Shown piece after piece: positions 50,667-58,688 of a DNA stretch of 64,000 nucleotides (the stretch's first letter is position 1; the number at the start of each line of letters is the position of its first letter). Both the position numbers and the translations under genes were made by a program. Location of the stretch: NCBI GenBank assembly GCA_017452505.1, contig JAFTMI010000029.1, positions 1-64,000 on the forward strand. The letters are read 5' to 3'. The DNA is from Oscillospiraceae bacterium. Its GTDB lineage: Bacteria; Bacillota; Clostridia; Oscillospirales; Oscillospiraceae. The notes under the pieces were generated by a model. It searched no databases. It saw only the letters and a program-made list of their open reading frames with translations, and was not told the DNA's origin.

Positions 50667-51944
50667 CTAAAACTCTTTGGGGATCGGTTTGGTGACACCG
50701 GTACGGCGGGCTTTGCTGAGACCGCCTGCCATGTGACCTCCCGGATCCTGGGTGAATTTGGCCCGGCGTATGATATCCTCCCCGAACTTATCCCGGATAG
50801 AATCCACTGTTTCATCCAAACGGAGTTTCCTCTCATATTGGGCAGGCGTAATGCCGGAAAACAAATCGTACTGCTGATAGGGCTCCCTTGCCAGCTTTGT
50901 CACCTGCACACCCAATTGACGCAAAGGCGTCTGTCCGTCCCAGGCCTCATCAAAAGCCCGGCAGGCTGCCTTGAACAGTTCTGCAGTAATATTGGTAGCG
51001 CCGTGAAGCTGCAGCTGATGGGAAAAATGGCGAAAATCAGCGGTTCGCAGGTGGATGGTTACACATCTGCCGCTTTTGCCGTCCTTACGCATTCGCATAG
51101 CCACCGTTTCGCATAGGCTCAGCAGCACTCGCTGCGCTACTTCCCTGCTCACCACATCCTGGGCCGTCGTGGTTGCATTACTGTAGCCCTTATTTTCCGC
51201 CGGCACAGGCATCACCATATCCGCATTGCGCCCGTTAGCAAAGTGCCAGATGGTCTCTCCCGGCTTCCCAAGGCGCTTGCGCAGCATACTCACATCTGCA
51301 TTTGCCAAATCGCCGATGGTATAGATGCCTAAACGATTGAGCTTTCGCTCTGTAGCCGCTCCCACCAAAAACAAATCCCGCACCGACAAAGGCCAAAACT
51401 TAGCTTCTATTTCCTCCGGGTACAAGGTATGGACCTTATTGGGTTTTTCAAAATCTCCAGCCATTTTTGCCAAGATTTTATTGGTGGATATGCCCACATT
51501 CACCGTAAAACCCAGTTCGTTCCAAATCCGCTCCCGCATTTTCTCCGCAGCAAGGCGGGGATCGCCGTAGATCCGCTGCGTTCCGGTCATATCCACCCAG
51601 GCCTCATCGATGGAATACTGCTCCACAAGGGGGCTGAACTGCCGCAAAACTGACACAAAATGCCGGGAAGCCTCTACATACAGTTCATAATCCGGAGCCA
51701 CCACCGTAAGCTGTGGGCATTTCTCCAAAGCTTGAAACAGCGGTTCTCCGGTTTGAATGCCATACTTCTTTGCCGGAGTACTCTTTGCCAAAACAACGCC
51801 CTGCCGGGATGCTTTATCTCCGGCCACCACCGAAGGGATCTCCCGCAAGTCCACCGTTTCTCCCAATACCTTCACCCGATAGGCTGCAGACCAAGAGAGG
51901 AATGCGCTGTTGGCATCCACATGAAAAATCACCCGCTCCCTCAT
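50667..51944 (-). CDS. dinB: Y-family DNA polymerase (Pol IV / ImpB-MucB-SamB type)
   Basis: 425 residues. Catalytic acidic residues in FHVDANSAFLSW (about 7-18) and YSIDEAWVDMTG (about 105-117). VGISTNKILAKMAGD and helix-hairpin-helix LNRLGIYTIGDLA are present; the little-finger domain follows. AGDKASRQGVVLAKS is typical of the subgroup paired with YolD. No beta-clamp motif of QLSLF type is obvious, though YDLFSG near 370 is a candidate. It shares one base with the stop of the YolD-like gene. Confidence 0.93.
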   Translation of the reverse strand: MRERVIFHVDANSAFLSWSAAYRVKVLGETVDLREIPSVVAGDKASRQGVVLAKSTPAKKYGIQTGEPLFQALEKCPQLTVVAPDYELYVEASRHFVSVLRQFSPLVEQYSIDEAWVDMTGTQRIYGDPRLAAEKMRERIWNELGFTVNVGISTNKILAKMAGDFEKPNKVHTLYPEEIEAKFWPLSVRDLFLVGAATERKLNRLGIYTIGDLANADVSMLRKRLGKPGETIWHFANGRNADMVMPVPAENKGYSNATTTAQDVVSREVAQRVLLSLCETVAMRMRKDGKSGRCVTIHLRTADFRHFSHQLQLHGATNITAELFKAACRAFDEAWDGQTPLRQLGVQVTKLAREPYQQYDLFSGITPAQYERKLRLDETVDSIRDKFGEDIIRRAKFTQDPGGHMAGGLSKARRTGVTKPIPKEF

Positions 51945-52222
51945 CAGTACACCTTCCTGACCAAGCACCAGCTATGGGTGCGAATGGTATATTTCAGTTC
52001 AAACAGCCACTGCTTTGCCTCCACCGTTGCCCGGCACAGGAACACAATAGCTTCAATACCTACATATTGGATAGGCTTACTGCTGACAATCTCGTCAATA
52101 TCCACCCGCAAAAGCTGATGGTCCTCCGATTCCATCCGCAGGCGCAGAGGGCGAATATCCCCGTTGGCACTGCACATAGAGATCACATCCACTGGTGTAT
52201 TGATATGCTCCACCCTGCTCAC
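51944..52222 (-). CDS. YolD-like protein, partner of Y-family polymerase
   Basis: 92 residues. Short beta-rich protein with VDVISMCSANGDIRPLRLRME and DIDEIVSSKP (core GDIRPLRLRMESED) resembling YolD-family proteins that are habitually encoded just before a UvrX/DinB-type polymerase. The start is a GTG (52222 or 52213). Translation is coupled to the polymerase through TGATG. Thought to modulate translesion synthesis by analogy with UmuD; not shown. Confidence 0.7.
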   Translation of the reverse strand: MSRVEHINTPVDVISMCSANGDIRPLRLRMESEDHQLLRVDIDEIVSSKPIQYVGIEAIVFLCRATVEAKQWLFELKYTIRTHSWCLVRKVY

Positions 52223-52302
52223 CTCTTTCCTTTTTCTTTATTATAGTACATTTGTTCGCATTTAGCAAGTGGAATTTTTTGACGATATTCGCCCTTACAC
52301 AT

Positions 52303-52331
52303 TGAAGAAAAACGGTTCTTATGATATAATT
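52303..52331 (+). promoter_or_regulatory. Sigma-A promoter, extended -10
   Basis: TTGAAG (52303-52308), 17-bp spacer, TATAAT (52326-52331) with TGA immediately before. It is 27 bp before the membrane-protein ATG at 52359. Confidence 0.65.
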
Positions 52332-52358
52332 ATAAAAAATACGAAAGGAGATTTACAA

Positions 52359-52892
52359 ATGAAGAACATCAAAAATTATCTTAAAGGATTTGGCAATTAT
52401 TTTATAGATTTCTTTCTGTCTGTTATCGTTGGTCTGGGTATTGTTATTATTGCAAATATACCGATGAAATTTATGCGGGTCATCAATATGGACCTGGGCG
52501 GATTTATCATACATTTTCTTACTATGTGTATCGTCCTGTATATCCGCAGTTATCGCAGAGGCTACCATACCAATACCAGAACCTATACTTTTGAGCCGAA
52601 AAAAGCCGTGCTGTTTGTAGCTATTGTTTTCGCAATACAAATTGCCTTGACTATCCTTATCGGTGGACACGGAGTTTATATTTCCGGACCCACATTTTGG
52701 CTTACCACCTATATCCTGCCCGCAGCAGACCGCGCCGCGGCAGAAAACAGCGCAATGATTGCGGGCTACGATTGGTTATTTATGATCTTGGCAGATATTC
52801 TCATATATGCACCTATTATGATATTGGGCGAATACTTTGGTGCAAAGAAAAATGTCACTGAAGTTACTATGGCACAAAACGACGAAAGCTGA
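52359..52892 (+). CDS. Integral membrane protein, function unknown
   Basis: 177 residues with four membrane helices (about 10-35, 43-62, 84-104, 137-160). RSYRRGYHTNTRTYTFEPKKA (core RRGYHTNTRTY) is a basic cytoplasmic loop. The ATG at 52359 follows AAAGGAG. It is read with the HAD hydrolase gene 9 bp downstream. No family recognised. Confidence 0.75.
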   Translation: MKNIKNYLKGFGNYFIDFFLSVIVGLGIVIIANIPMKFMRVINMDLGGFIIHFLTMCIVLYIRSYRRGYHTNTRTYTFEPKKAVLFVAIVFAIQIALTILIGGHGVYISGPTFWLTTYILPAADRAAAENSAMIAGYDWLFMILADILIYAPIMILGEYFGAKKNVTEVTMAQNDES

Positions 52893-52901
52893 GGGAAATC
52901 C

Positions 52902-53561
52902 ATGCTAAAATATCCCTGTTTGGTTTTGGATCACGATGATACGGTGGTGCAAAGCGAAGCAACAGTAAATTACCCCTTCTTTGTGGAATTCTTAAAAGAA
53001 TACCGCCCGGGTATGACCATCACCCTGCACGAGTACATAAGCCTCTGCTATGAGCCGGGATATGTGCCCATGTGCAAGGAAAGGTTTTCATTTAGCGACG
53101 AAGAGTTGCTGTTTGAATACAACAGCTGGAAAGAGCATATCCGCAGTCATATTCCTGCCCCCTACCCCGGTATCGAGCGGATCGTCCAGCGGCAGAAAGA
53201 GGAAGGCGGTATCATTTGCGTGGTATCCCAATCTTCCCAAGAAAACATTTCCCGGGATTATGCCGCCCATTTCGGTGTACAACCGGATATGATCTTCGGT
53301 TGGGACTTAGAACCGGAGCATCGCAAACCCAGCCCCTGGGCATTGGAGCAGATTATGAAAACTTATAACCTCTCCCCTGCGCAGCTTCTTGTAATCGACG
53401 ATATGAAAGCAGCAGTTGGTATGGCCCGGGCCGGTGGCTGCCCGGTTGCCTTTGCCGGTTGGGGGCGCACCGCGTTTCCTAAAATTTTTGAAGAAATGTC
53501 AAGCTATTGCGATTTTACCTTTGATTCAACAGAAAAGCTTTACAAATTCCTGTTTGAATAG
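52902..53561 (+). CDS. HAD-superfamily phosphatase
   Basis: 219 residues. Motif I LVLDHDDTVVQSE (nucleophile aspartate in DHDDT at about 10-14), motif II VSQSS, motif III lysine near RKPSPW and motif IV VIDDMKAA. The cap domain is the helical C1 type. Small phosphorylated substrate unknown. Confidence 0.88.
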   Translation: MLKYPCLVLDHDDTVVQSEATVNYPFFVEFLKEYRPGMTITLHEYISLCYEPGYVPMCKERFSFSDEELLFEYNSWKEHIRSHIPAPYPGIERIVQRQKEEGGIICVVSQSSQENISRDYAAHFGVQPDMIFGWDLEPEHRKPSPWALEQIMKTYNLSPAQLLVIDDMKAAVGMARAGGCPVAFAGWGRTAFPKIFEEMSSYCDFTFDSTEKLYKFLFE

Positions 53562-53581
53562 CTTGACAGTGGTGGTATAAT
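53554..53581 (+). promoter_or_regulatory. Promoter of smpB
   Basis: TTGAAT (53554-53559), 16-bp spacer, TATAAT (53576-53581) with an extended TGG before the -10. The -35 lies in the end of the HAD gene. Confidence 0.55.
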
Positions 53582-53615
53582 ACATAATGAAATTCACTGC
53601 AAGGAGGTGTGTAGT

Positions 53616-54077
53616 CTGGAAAAAGGAAGCGTAAAGATCATGGCCCGGAACCGCGAGGCCTATCACGAATATTTCGTGGAGGAAGAGATGGAAGCCGGCA
53701 TTGAATTATACGGAACTGAGGTCAAATCCATCCGCCAGGGCACCTTGAATCTGAAGGATTCCTGGTGCGGAATCAAAAACGGAGAGCTGATCATCAACCA
53801 GATGCACATTTCTCCCTATGAACAAGGTAACCGCTTTAACCCGGATTCCAAACGCCCCAGAAGACTGCTGATGCACAAGCGGGAAATTATGCGCCTGTTT
53901 GGTAAGGTCAAGCAGGACGGTTACGCACTGATCCCCCTTTCTGTATACTTAAAGGGTAGCTTGGTAAAGGTAAAGGTTGGCCTGTGCAAAGGTAAAAAGC
54001 TGTATGACAAAAGACAATCCGCGGCCGAGAAAGACGCTAAGCGTCAAATCGAACGCGCAATAAAGGAGAGATATTAA
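53616..54077 (+). CDS. smpB: SsrA-binding protein SmpB, probable CTG start
   Basis: 153 residues when started at CTG 53616. It carries tmRNA to stalled ribosomes. Motifs: [50 protein letters not shown], and KGKKLYDKR near the C-terminus. AAGGAGG (53601-53607) is eight bases before the CTG, whereas the nearest ATG (53640) has only a weak site and would remove eight residues that align with the normal N-terminus ([11 protein letters not shown] compare PKGSGKVLSQN recalled from B. subtilis). GTG 53607 overlaps the ribosome site and is unlikely. Directly upstream of ppiB and ssrA. Confidence 0.9.
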   Translation: MEKGSVKIMARNREAYHEYFVEEEMEAGIELYGTEVKSIRQGTLNLKDSWCGIKNGELIINQMHISPYEQGNRFNPDSKRPRRLLMHKREIMRLFGKVKQDGYALIPLSVYLKGSLVKVKVGLCKGKKLYDKRQSAAEKDAKRQIERAIKERY

Positions 54078-54078
54078 T

Positions 54079-54615
54079 ATGAACCCTACATTTAAGATCA
54101 CAATGGAAAACGGCGGTGTCATCGAAGGCGAGCTGTATCCCGAAATCGCACCCCAGAGCGTGTACAATTTTATCGATCTGGCAAATCATAACTACTATGA
54201 CGGACTGATCTTCCACCGTGTTATCCCCGGCTTTATGATCCAGGGTGGTTGCCCCGAGGGTACCGGTATGGGTGGCCCCGGTTACTGCATCAAGGGTGAG
54301 TTCTTCTTCAACGGTGTGAAGAATGAGCTGAAGCACAAAAGAGGCGTGCTGTCCATGGCTCGTTCCTCCAGCCCCAACTCCGCCGGCTCTCAGTTCTTCA
54401 TTATGCACCAGGATGCTAAGCACTTAGACGGCCAGTATGCCGCCTTTGGCAAGGTCACTGCAGGCCTGGAAGTTGTGGATGCCATCGCTGCTACCAAGAC
54501 CGGTATGCAGGACCGTCCTGTTGAGGAGCAGAAGATTGCTTCTATTACTGTGGATACTCACGGTGAGACCTATCCCGAACCCAAGAAGTTGGCTGATCCC
54601 TACGGCAGATTTTAA
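54079..54615 (+). CDS. ppiB: Peptidyl-prolyl cis-trans isomerase, cyclophilin type
   Basis: 178 residues. Cyclophilin core: GLIFHRVIPGFMIQGGCPEG (core FHRVIPGFMIQGG), SMARSSSPNSAGSQFFI and DGQYAAFGKVTAG, containing the active-site Arg, Phe and Gln. No signal peptide, so cytosolic. It begins directly after smpB. Confidence 0.95.
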   Translation: MNPTFKITMENGGVIEGELYPEIAPQSVYNFIDLANHNYYDGLIFHRVIPGFMIQGGCPEGTGMGGPGYCIKGEFFFNGVKNELKHKRGVLSMARSSSPNSAGSQFFIMHQDAKHLDGQYAAFGKVTAGLEVVDAIAATKTGMQDRPVEEQKIASITVDTHGETYPEPKKLADPYGRF

Positions 54616-54622
54616 TTTACAT

Positions 54623-54649
54623 CGGTGGGATGGGTTTTCCATCCCACCG
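54623..54649 (+). terminator. Hairpin between ppiB and ssrA
   Basis: An 11-bp stem (54623-54633 with 54639-54649) with a five-base loop but no T-run, only 20 bp before ssrA. It may be a weak terminator or a processing site if ssrA is read from the smpB promoter; no clear separate ssrA promoter is visible. Confidence 0.45.
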
Positions 54650-54669
54650 GCTACCCAATTCTCATATAT

Positions 54670-55018
54670 GGGGATGTACTGGTTTCGACGGGGGTAGTGA
54701 GGCTGGATAAGCGGGCCGTGGCGCCTGACCACGATAAAACGGGTACCTTTTTAAAATTAACTGACAACAATACTGTTGCTCTCGCTGCCTAATTAGGCGC
54801 GCATCCTCCCCGGAAGGTCCACGAGCCGGGCTTGGGTGTCATCTGAGTGGAGAACGTGCGTACGGTAAGCTTTGCCCGTGCCACGCATCATGAAGCTACC
54901 AAACTCTGCAGGGTGTTTGTTCCCGGCAGGGTAAGGGAATGTAAATAACAAACTGCGCCCGGAGAAAGTCTTTCCAAGTTGCTTTCGGACAGGGGTTCGA
55001 TTCCCCTCATCTCCACCA
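54670..55018 (+). ncRNA. ssrA: Transfer-messenger RNA
   Basis: 349 nt. The 5' end GGGGATGTACTGGTTTCGAC and 3' end with T-arm GGGGTTCGATTCCCC and CCA pair as the tRNA-like domain (GGGGATG with CATCTCC). The tag-coding segment ends in the codons for DNNTVALAA followed by TAA (54763-54792); the exact resume codon is uncertain. With SmpB and ClpXP, all in this window, it forms the ribosome rescue pathway. Confidence 0.97.
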
Positions 55019-55020
55019 AT

Positions 55021-55052
55021 AAAAAATACCACCCGTTTGGGTGGTATTTTTT
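55021..55052 (+). terminator. Terminator of ssrA
   Basis: A 14-bp perfect stem (55021-55034 with 55039-55052) around GTTT, with A and T tracts at its base, directly after the CCA. Confidence 0.9.
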
Positions 55053-55068
55053 ATTGGTATCGGTATTC

Positions 55069-55178
55069 AGATGACGGGGAATCGAACCCATCTAAATGCA
55101 ACAGTCCGGTGGACTGTTGCTGTAACCAGTGCAAACACTGGTTGCTACCTTGATTCCTCGATTCCTCCCATCTCCACA
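55069..55178. other. ssrA-derived relic element
   Basis: 55076-55089 is an exact inverted copy of the tmRNA T-arm 54993-55006, extended by AGATGA (55069-55074) against TCATCT. 55158-55178 is a direct near-copy of the tmRNA 3' end 54997-55017. Between them are two perfect hairpins (GCAACAGTCC/GGACTGTTGC and AACCAGTG/CACTGGTT). No functional tRNA fold could be drawn. The layout repeats that of the element behind tRNA-Pro at 41282-41400. Confidence 0.55.
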
Positions 55179-55215
55179 TACTAATTAAATTAAAGTTAAT
55201 TTGACCTGAATAAAT

Positions 55216-55884
55216 TTACTTATGCGTTTTATCTTGAAAGGATAGATAATGCACTTCCCCTATGTATTCTAGATTTGCTTTTTGAGCAGTACGATATGAT
55301 GCAATATTATCTAAGGCACATTCATAATAAATCGTTGACATACCTTTACCTTGCAAGTAATTACATAATGCTGCAACATTCGAAGCGGCATATCCATTTC
55401 CCCGATAATTTTCATCAGTTCGAACACCTATTATAGTGCTATCATCATCCATAAAATGTGAATTTTCTATGCACCACGAAAGGAGGTCACCATTCATAAT
55501 CGTACCAAATCCACGATAACAATAATCATCGCCATCCCACGACTTCCTTCTGATACCATATTTTGAAAAGTCGTCCGAAATCTCGACTGTTGAGGGCAGA
55601 ATTACCGTTTTATTAATCTGTGTAGAAGATAAACATATGAATCGATGCTTTACATTTCTGCGTATATTTATAAAATTGTACTTTTTGAATGCGTTGTTTA
55701 ATATATCAGCATATTTATCAACCAAATTATCCGCAGAACTCAACTGATAAACTAACTCTTTATTTTCTAAAATGTGTGGGACTTCGATTTTCCACAAATC
55801 GTTAATTCGGAGCAACTCAACAGTAACAGAAAAATTATGTTCTAAGGAAAATGATATGTCAGTCTTTATGGTCTGAATCTCCAT
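55216..55884 (-). CDS. GNAT family N-acetyltransferase
   Basis: 222 residues. The C-terminal half is a GNAT domain: TIIGVRTDENYRGNGYAASN contains the acetyl-CoA loop R-x-x-G-x-G/A (core NYRGNGYA) and CALDNIASYRTAQKANLEYIG is motif B (core NIASYRTAQK). The N-terminal half is of unknown type. AT-rich coding with many TAT/AAT/ATA codons differs from neighbours. It lies beside the ssrA relic. The ATG at 55884 follows GGAGGG. Confidence 0.8.
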   Translation of the reverse strand: MEIQTIKTDISFSLEHNFSVTVELLRINDLWKIEVPHILENKELVYQLSSADNLVDKYADILNNAFKKYNFINIRRNVKHRFICLSSTQINKTVILPSTVEISDDFSKYGIRRKSWDGDDYCYRGFGTIMNGDLLSWCIENSHFMDDDSTIIGVRTDENYRGNGYAASNVAALCNYLQGKGMSTIYYECALDNIASYRTAQKANLEYIGEVHYLSFQDKTHK

Positions 55885-55909
55885 AATTCCCTCCGTTGCA
55901 TCCCATCGA

Positions 55910-57067
55910 TTAAATTCCATTCATATTATCCAACACGAATTGGACAAATGCACGGCTACCGAGGTGCAAAACATCCTCGTCTAACTGAAAATAAGCAGAA
56001 TGGGTATCGTTTATGAAACCTTTTTCTTGATTTCTCACACCCAAACGAAACAGTACGCCAGGCTTTTTCAGCTGATAATGGGAAAAATCTTCAGCGCCAA
56101 GCTTTATGGTCATTTCAGCAACATTTTCCTTGCCAACTACCTTTTCAAGGGTGTTCCGTACGAGTTTCGTGATCTGCGGATCGTTATTCACACTGGGGGT
56201 CTTTAACGGAGCGGTAACCTTCCACTTAGCACCTGCCTCCTCCGCTCTGTTTTTCACGGTTCTTTCCAATCGGTCAATAATAAAATTATCAACCTTCATA
56301 TCCAGCGCACGAATCGTACCGACCATTTCCGCATAGTCAGCAATATTGTTCTGTCCCTTGCCTGCGTGTAGAGATCCAACGGAGCAAACACACTTTTCAA
56401 AAGGATCTACTTCCCTAATCATAAAGTGCTGAATGTCATTATAGATCCGCACAGCGATCCCCAGAGCATCTATGCCCTCCTGGGGTGTTGTTGCGTGGGT
56501 AGATTCACCAAAAACTTCAATCTTGAAATTCCGACTGGATGCCTGGGCAAATCCGCTGCGAACGCCCATCTTGCCAGCATCAAACAGGGTTTCAATGTGC
56601 TGACCGATGATCACATCCACGTCATCCATAACACCATTCTTGCACAGCATTTCCGCGCCTTTGTCCATTCCCTCTTCGCTAGGCTGGAAAATCAATTTCA
56701 CGCGGCAGTTGATTTGAGATTCCATGCCTTTCAGTGCCTTAGCTGCACCAAGCAGAACGGCAGTGTGAGCATCATGGCCGCAGGCATGCATTTTTCCGCC
56801 TATTTTGGATTTATAGGGCACATCTACTTTTTCGGTGATGTCCAGAGCGTCCATATCCGCTCTGAGTCCGATGGTAAAACTATCTTTGTCCGGGTTTATG
56901 TAGCCAACAACACTGCCCTTTCCATACTTTTCTGTATAGGGAATACCCATTGCAGCCAATTCCCGCTCCACTACCGCTACAGTTTTCGGCAAATCAAAGC
57001 CTGTTTCGGGATATTCATGGATCTCACGACGAATCGCAACTATATAATCATTATCTATCGTGAACAT
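55910..57067 (-). CDS. M20D family amidohydrolase
   Basis: 385 residues. Metal ligands in RADMDALDI and MHACGHDAHTAVLLG, the glutamates of FQPSEEGMDKGAE, and late HSAYFQ; a lid dimerisation domain spans about 180-290. Relatives hydrolyse N-acyl amino acids or small peptides. It starts 1 bp after the stop of the fourth CapA gene, so the two proteins are made together. Confidence 0.92.
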   Translation of the reverse strand: MFTIDNDYIVAIRREIHEYPETGFDLPKTVAVVERELAAMGIPYTEKYGKGSVVGYINPDKDSFTIGLRADMDALDITEKVDVPYKSKIGGKMHACGHDAHTAVLLGAAKALKGMESQINCRVKLIFQPSEEGMDKGAEMLCKNGVMDDVDVIIGQHIETLFDAGKMGVRSGFAQASSRNFKIEVFGESTHATTPQEGIDALGIAVRIYNDIQHFMIREVDPFEKCVCSVGSLHAGKGQNNIADYAEMVGTIRALDMKVDNFIIDRLERTVKNRAEEAGAKWKVTAPLKTPSVNNDPQITKLVRNTLEKVVGKENVAEMTIKLGAEDFSHYQLKKPGVLFRLGVRNQEKGFINDTHSAYFQLDEDVLHLGSRAFVQFVLDNMNGI

Positions 57068-57068
57068 T

Positions 57069-58199
57069 TCAGTTCTCCTTCTTTACACTACTTATTAAAT
57101 AGGTATAGAGTTTTTTATCCGCCCGTTTCCATAAGCGAAGATGGTACAGTAATTCATCCAGGTGCATACGGATCACTGCACCCTTACCCAATCTGCTCAC
57201 GTAATGTCGGAACCAGTCCTTTGCTTTATATGCCTTCCAATCCGGATCGGAGAAGCAATGGGCCTTTTTATTATTGATAAAGAAAAGCTTGACCGCCAAG
57301 GGACGTAATCTATTGTATTCTTTTGGAGAAATATCACAGAAAATATCAGGGCATTTGCCCGGCCTCACCGTTTGGGTTTCCCTATCAATCAAAATGGGCA
57401 TATTCTCCCAAGCAAAGCCTTCCTCACACAAATGCAGCTTCACCAGCATTCCGAATTCAGTGTGATTTTGGATCCTTTGGTAGTTAGTGTCAAAGATGAA
57501 GTTTCCCAGCGAATAGAATATGATCTTATTTCCAACAGTTTCGTAATTCTGCGTAACGTGTGGATGGTGTCCAATTACAATATCTGCACCCAATTCCAGG
57601 TACTTGAGATATTGCTTCCGGACACAGGGCAGAGGGATACTGGAAAACTCCTCTCCGGCATGAGCAATTAAAATGCACCACCGGTTATTCTTTTTAATTT
57701 CCCGAATCGTGCGTTCAATAGCTACGATATCCGGATACATAATACAGCCAGGAATATCTTCTCCTGCCTCCATATAATCCTGCACCTTATAGGTAACACC
57801 AAAAATACCAATACCACCCGCTTCGTTCAGTATCACAGGACGGGCAGCATCTTCCTTATTCATACCTGCACCAAACGTAGTGCAACCATTCTCCTGTGCA
57901 AGTCGTATAGTATCCACCATACCACTTACACCACAATCCAGAACATGGTTATTGGCAATGGTCCAAATATCTGCATGTATGTACTTTAGCACTGCAACAG
58001 CTTTAGGATCGCTGGCATGGGTAAGGCTGCTGTCAACAGAAACATCGCCACCAGTCATTGGACACTCCACATTGGCAACCACATGGTCGGAGTTCTTCAA
58101 AAAGTTTACGATGCCATCGTCAATAAATGACGGATCTTTCCAGGCATCCTTAAAATACTTGGAAAACGCAATATCACCGGTAAATGATATAGTGGTCAT
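57069..58199 (-). CDS. CapA-type metallophosphoesterase-like protein, copy 4
   Basis: 376 residues with FTGDIAFSKYF, ANVECPM, ANNHVLDCG, AHAGEEF, GHHPHVTQNYE and YSLGNFIFD. It is clearly related to the 15-18.5 kb trio but more divergent, and also lacks an export signal. A C-terminal basic region (KRADKKLYTYLISSVKK) is distinct. The ATG at 58199 follows GGAGG. It is paired with the M20 amidohydrolase instead of the serine hydrolase. Confidence 0.86.
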   Translation of the reverse strand: MTTISFTGDIAFSKYFKDAWKDPSFIDDGIVNFLKNSDHVVANVECPMTGGDVSVDSSLTHASDPKAVAVLKYIHADIWTIANNHVLDCGVSGMVDTIRLAQENGCTTFGAGMNKEDAARPVILNEAGGIGIFGVTYKVQDYMEAGEDIPGCIMYPDIVAIERTIREIKKNNRWCILIAHAGEEFSSIPLPCVRKQYLKYLELGADIVIGHHPHVTQNYETVGNKIIFYSLGNFIFDTNYQRIQNHTEFGMLVKLHLCEEGFAWENMPILIDRETQTVRPGKCPDIFCDISPKEYNRLRPLAVKLFFINNKKAHCFSDPDWKAYKAKDWFRHYVSRLGKGAVIRMHLDELLYHLRLWKRADKKLYTYLISSVKKEN

Positions 58200-58265
58200 A
58201 ACAAGCCTCCACAAATAGCTAATTTATAAGAAAGTATGACACAAGTCAGCAGAAAATGTAACATC

Positions 58266-58294
58266 TTGTGCAACATTAAAATCAATTCTACATA
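58266..58294 (+). promoter_or_regulatory. Weak candidate promoter of the TSUP genes
   Basis: TTGTGC (58266-58271), 17-bp spacer, TACATA (58289-58294). Poor match; listed because it is the best sigma-A-like site in the 138-bp divergent gap between capA copy 4 and the permease genes. Confidence 0.3.
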
Positions 58295-58337
58295 TAAACC
58301 GCTTCCTTAGGAAAAACTGTCCCAAGGAGGCGATTTT

Positions 58338-58688
58338 ATGTCTGAAAATATTATACTGTCCATCGCCGGAGCAACCGCCGGGGCTGTTAACGGCTTATTC
58401 GGCGCCGGTGGTGGATTGGTACTGGTGCCGATGCTTGGAAAAAAGGTGGGGCTATCTGAACAGGAAAGATTTCCTGCTTCTATTGCTATCATAGCGCCGG
58501 TATGTGTTACTTCTCTGTTGATATCCGGTAAGTGGGAAATTTCCGTTACAGAGCTACTCCCCTATCTGATTGGCAGTGCAGTTGGCGGTGTCGCCGCAGG
58601 ACTTTGGGGCAGAAAGATCCCAACAGTATGGCTTCACCGATTTCTGGGGGGCATCATTCTTTGGGGAGGGATACGGTTCTTATGTTAG
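58338..58688 (+). CDS. TSUP (TauE/SafE) permease, N-terminal half-protein
   Basis: 116 residues with four membrane helices. GATAGAVNGLFGAGGGLVLVPML (core NGLFGAGGGLVLVP) is the TSUP repeat signature. Normal family members are about 250 residues with two such halves in one chain; this gene encodes only the first. It overlaps the second half-gene by 7 bp in another frame. GGAGG precedes the ATG. Confidence 0.85.
   Translation: MSENIILSIAGATAGAVNGLFGAGGGLVLVPMLGKKVGLSEQERFPASIAIIAPVCVTSLLISGKWEISVTELLPYLIGSAVGGVAAGLWGRKIPTVWLHRFLGGIILWGGIRFLC

Noticed and set aside
54793..55032. 79-codon frame antisense to ssrA
   Set aside because: Typical spurious protein made by reading tmRNA backwards (GNRTPV-type sequence).
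55072..55178. A functional minus-strand tRNA behind ssrA
   Set aside because: Only a T-arm-like segment and partial acceptor pairing exist; the middle is two long perfect hairpins, no anticodon arm, no CCA.
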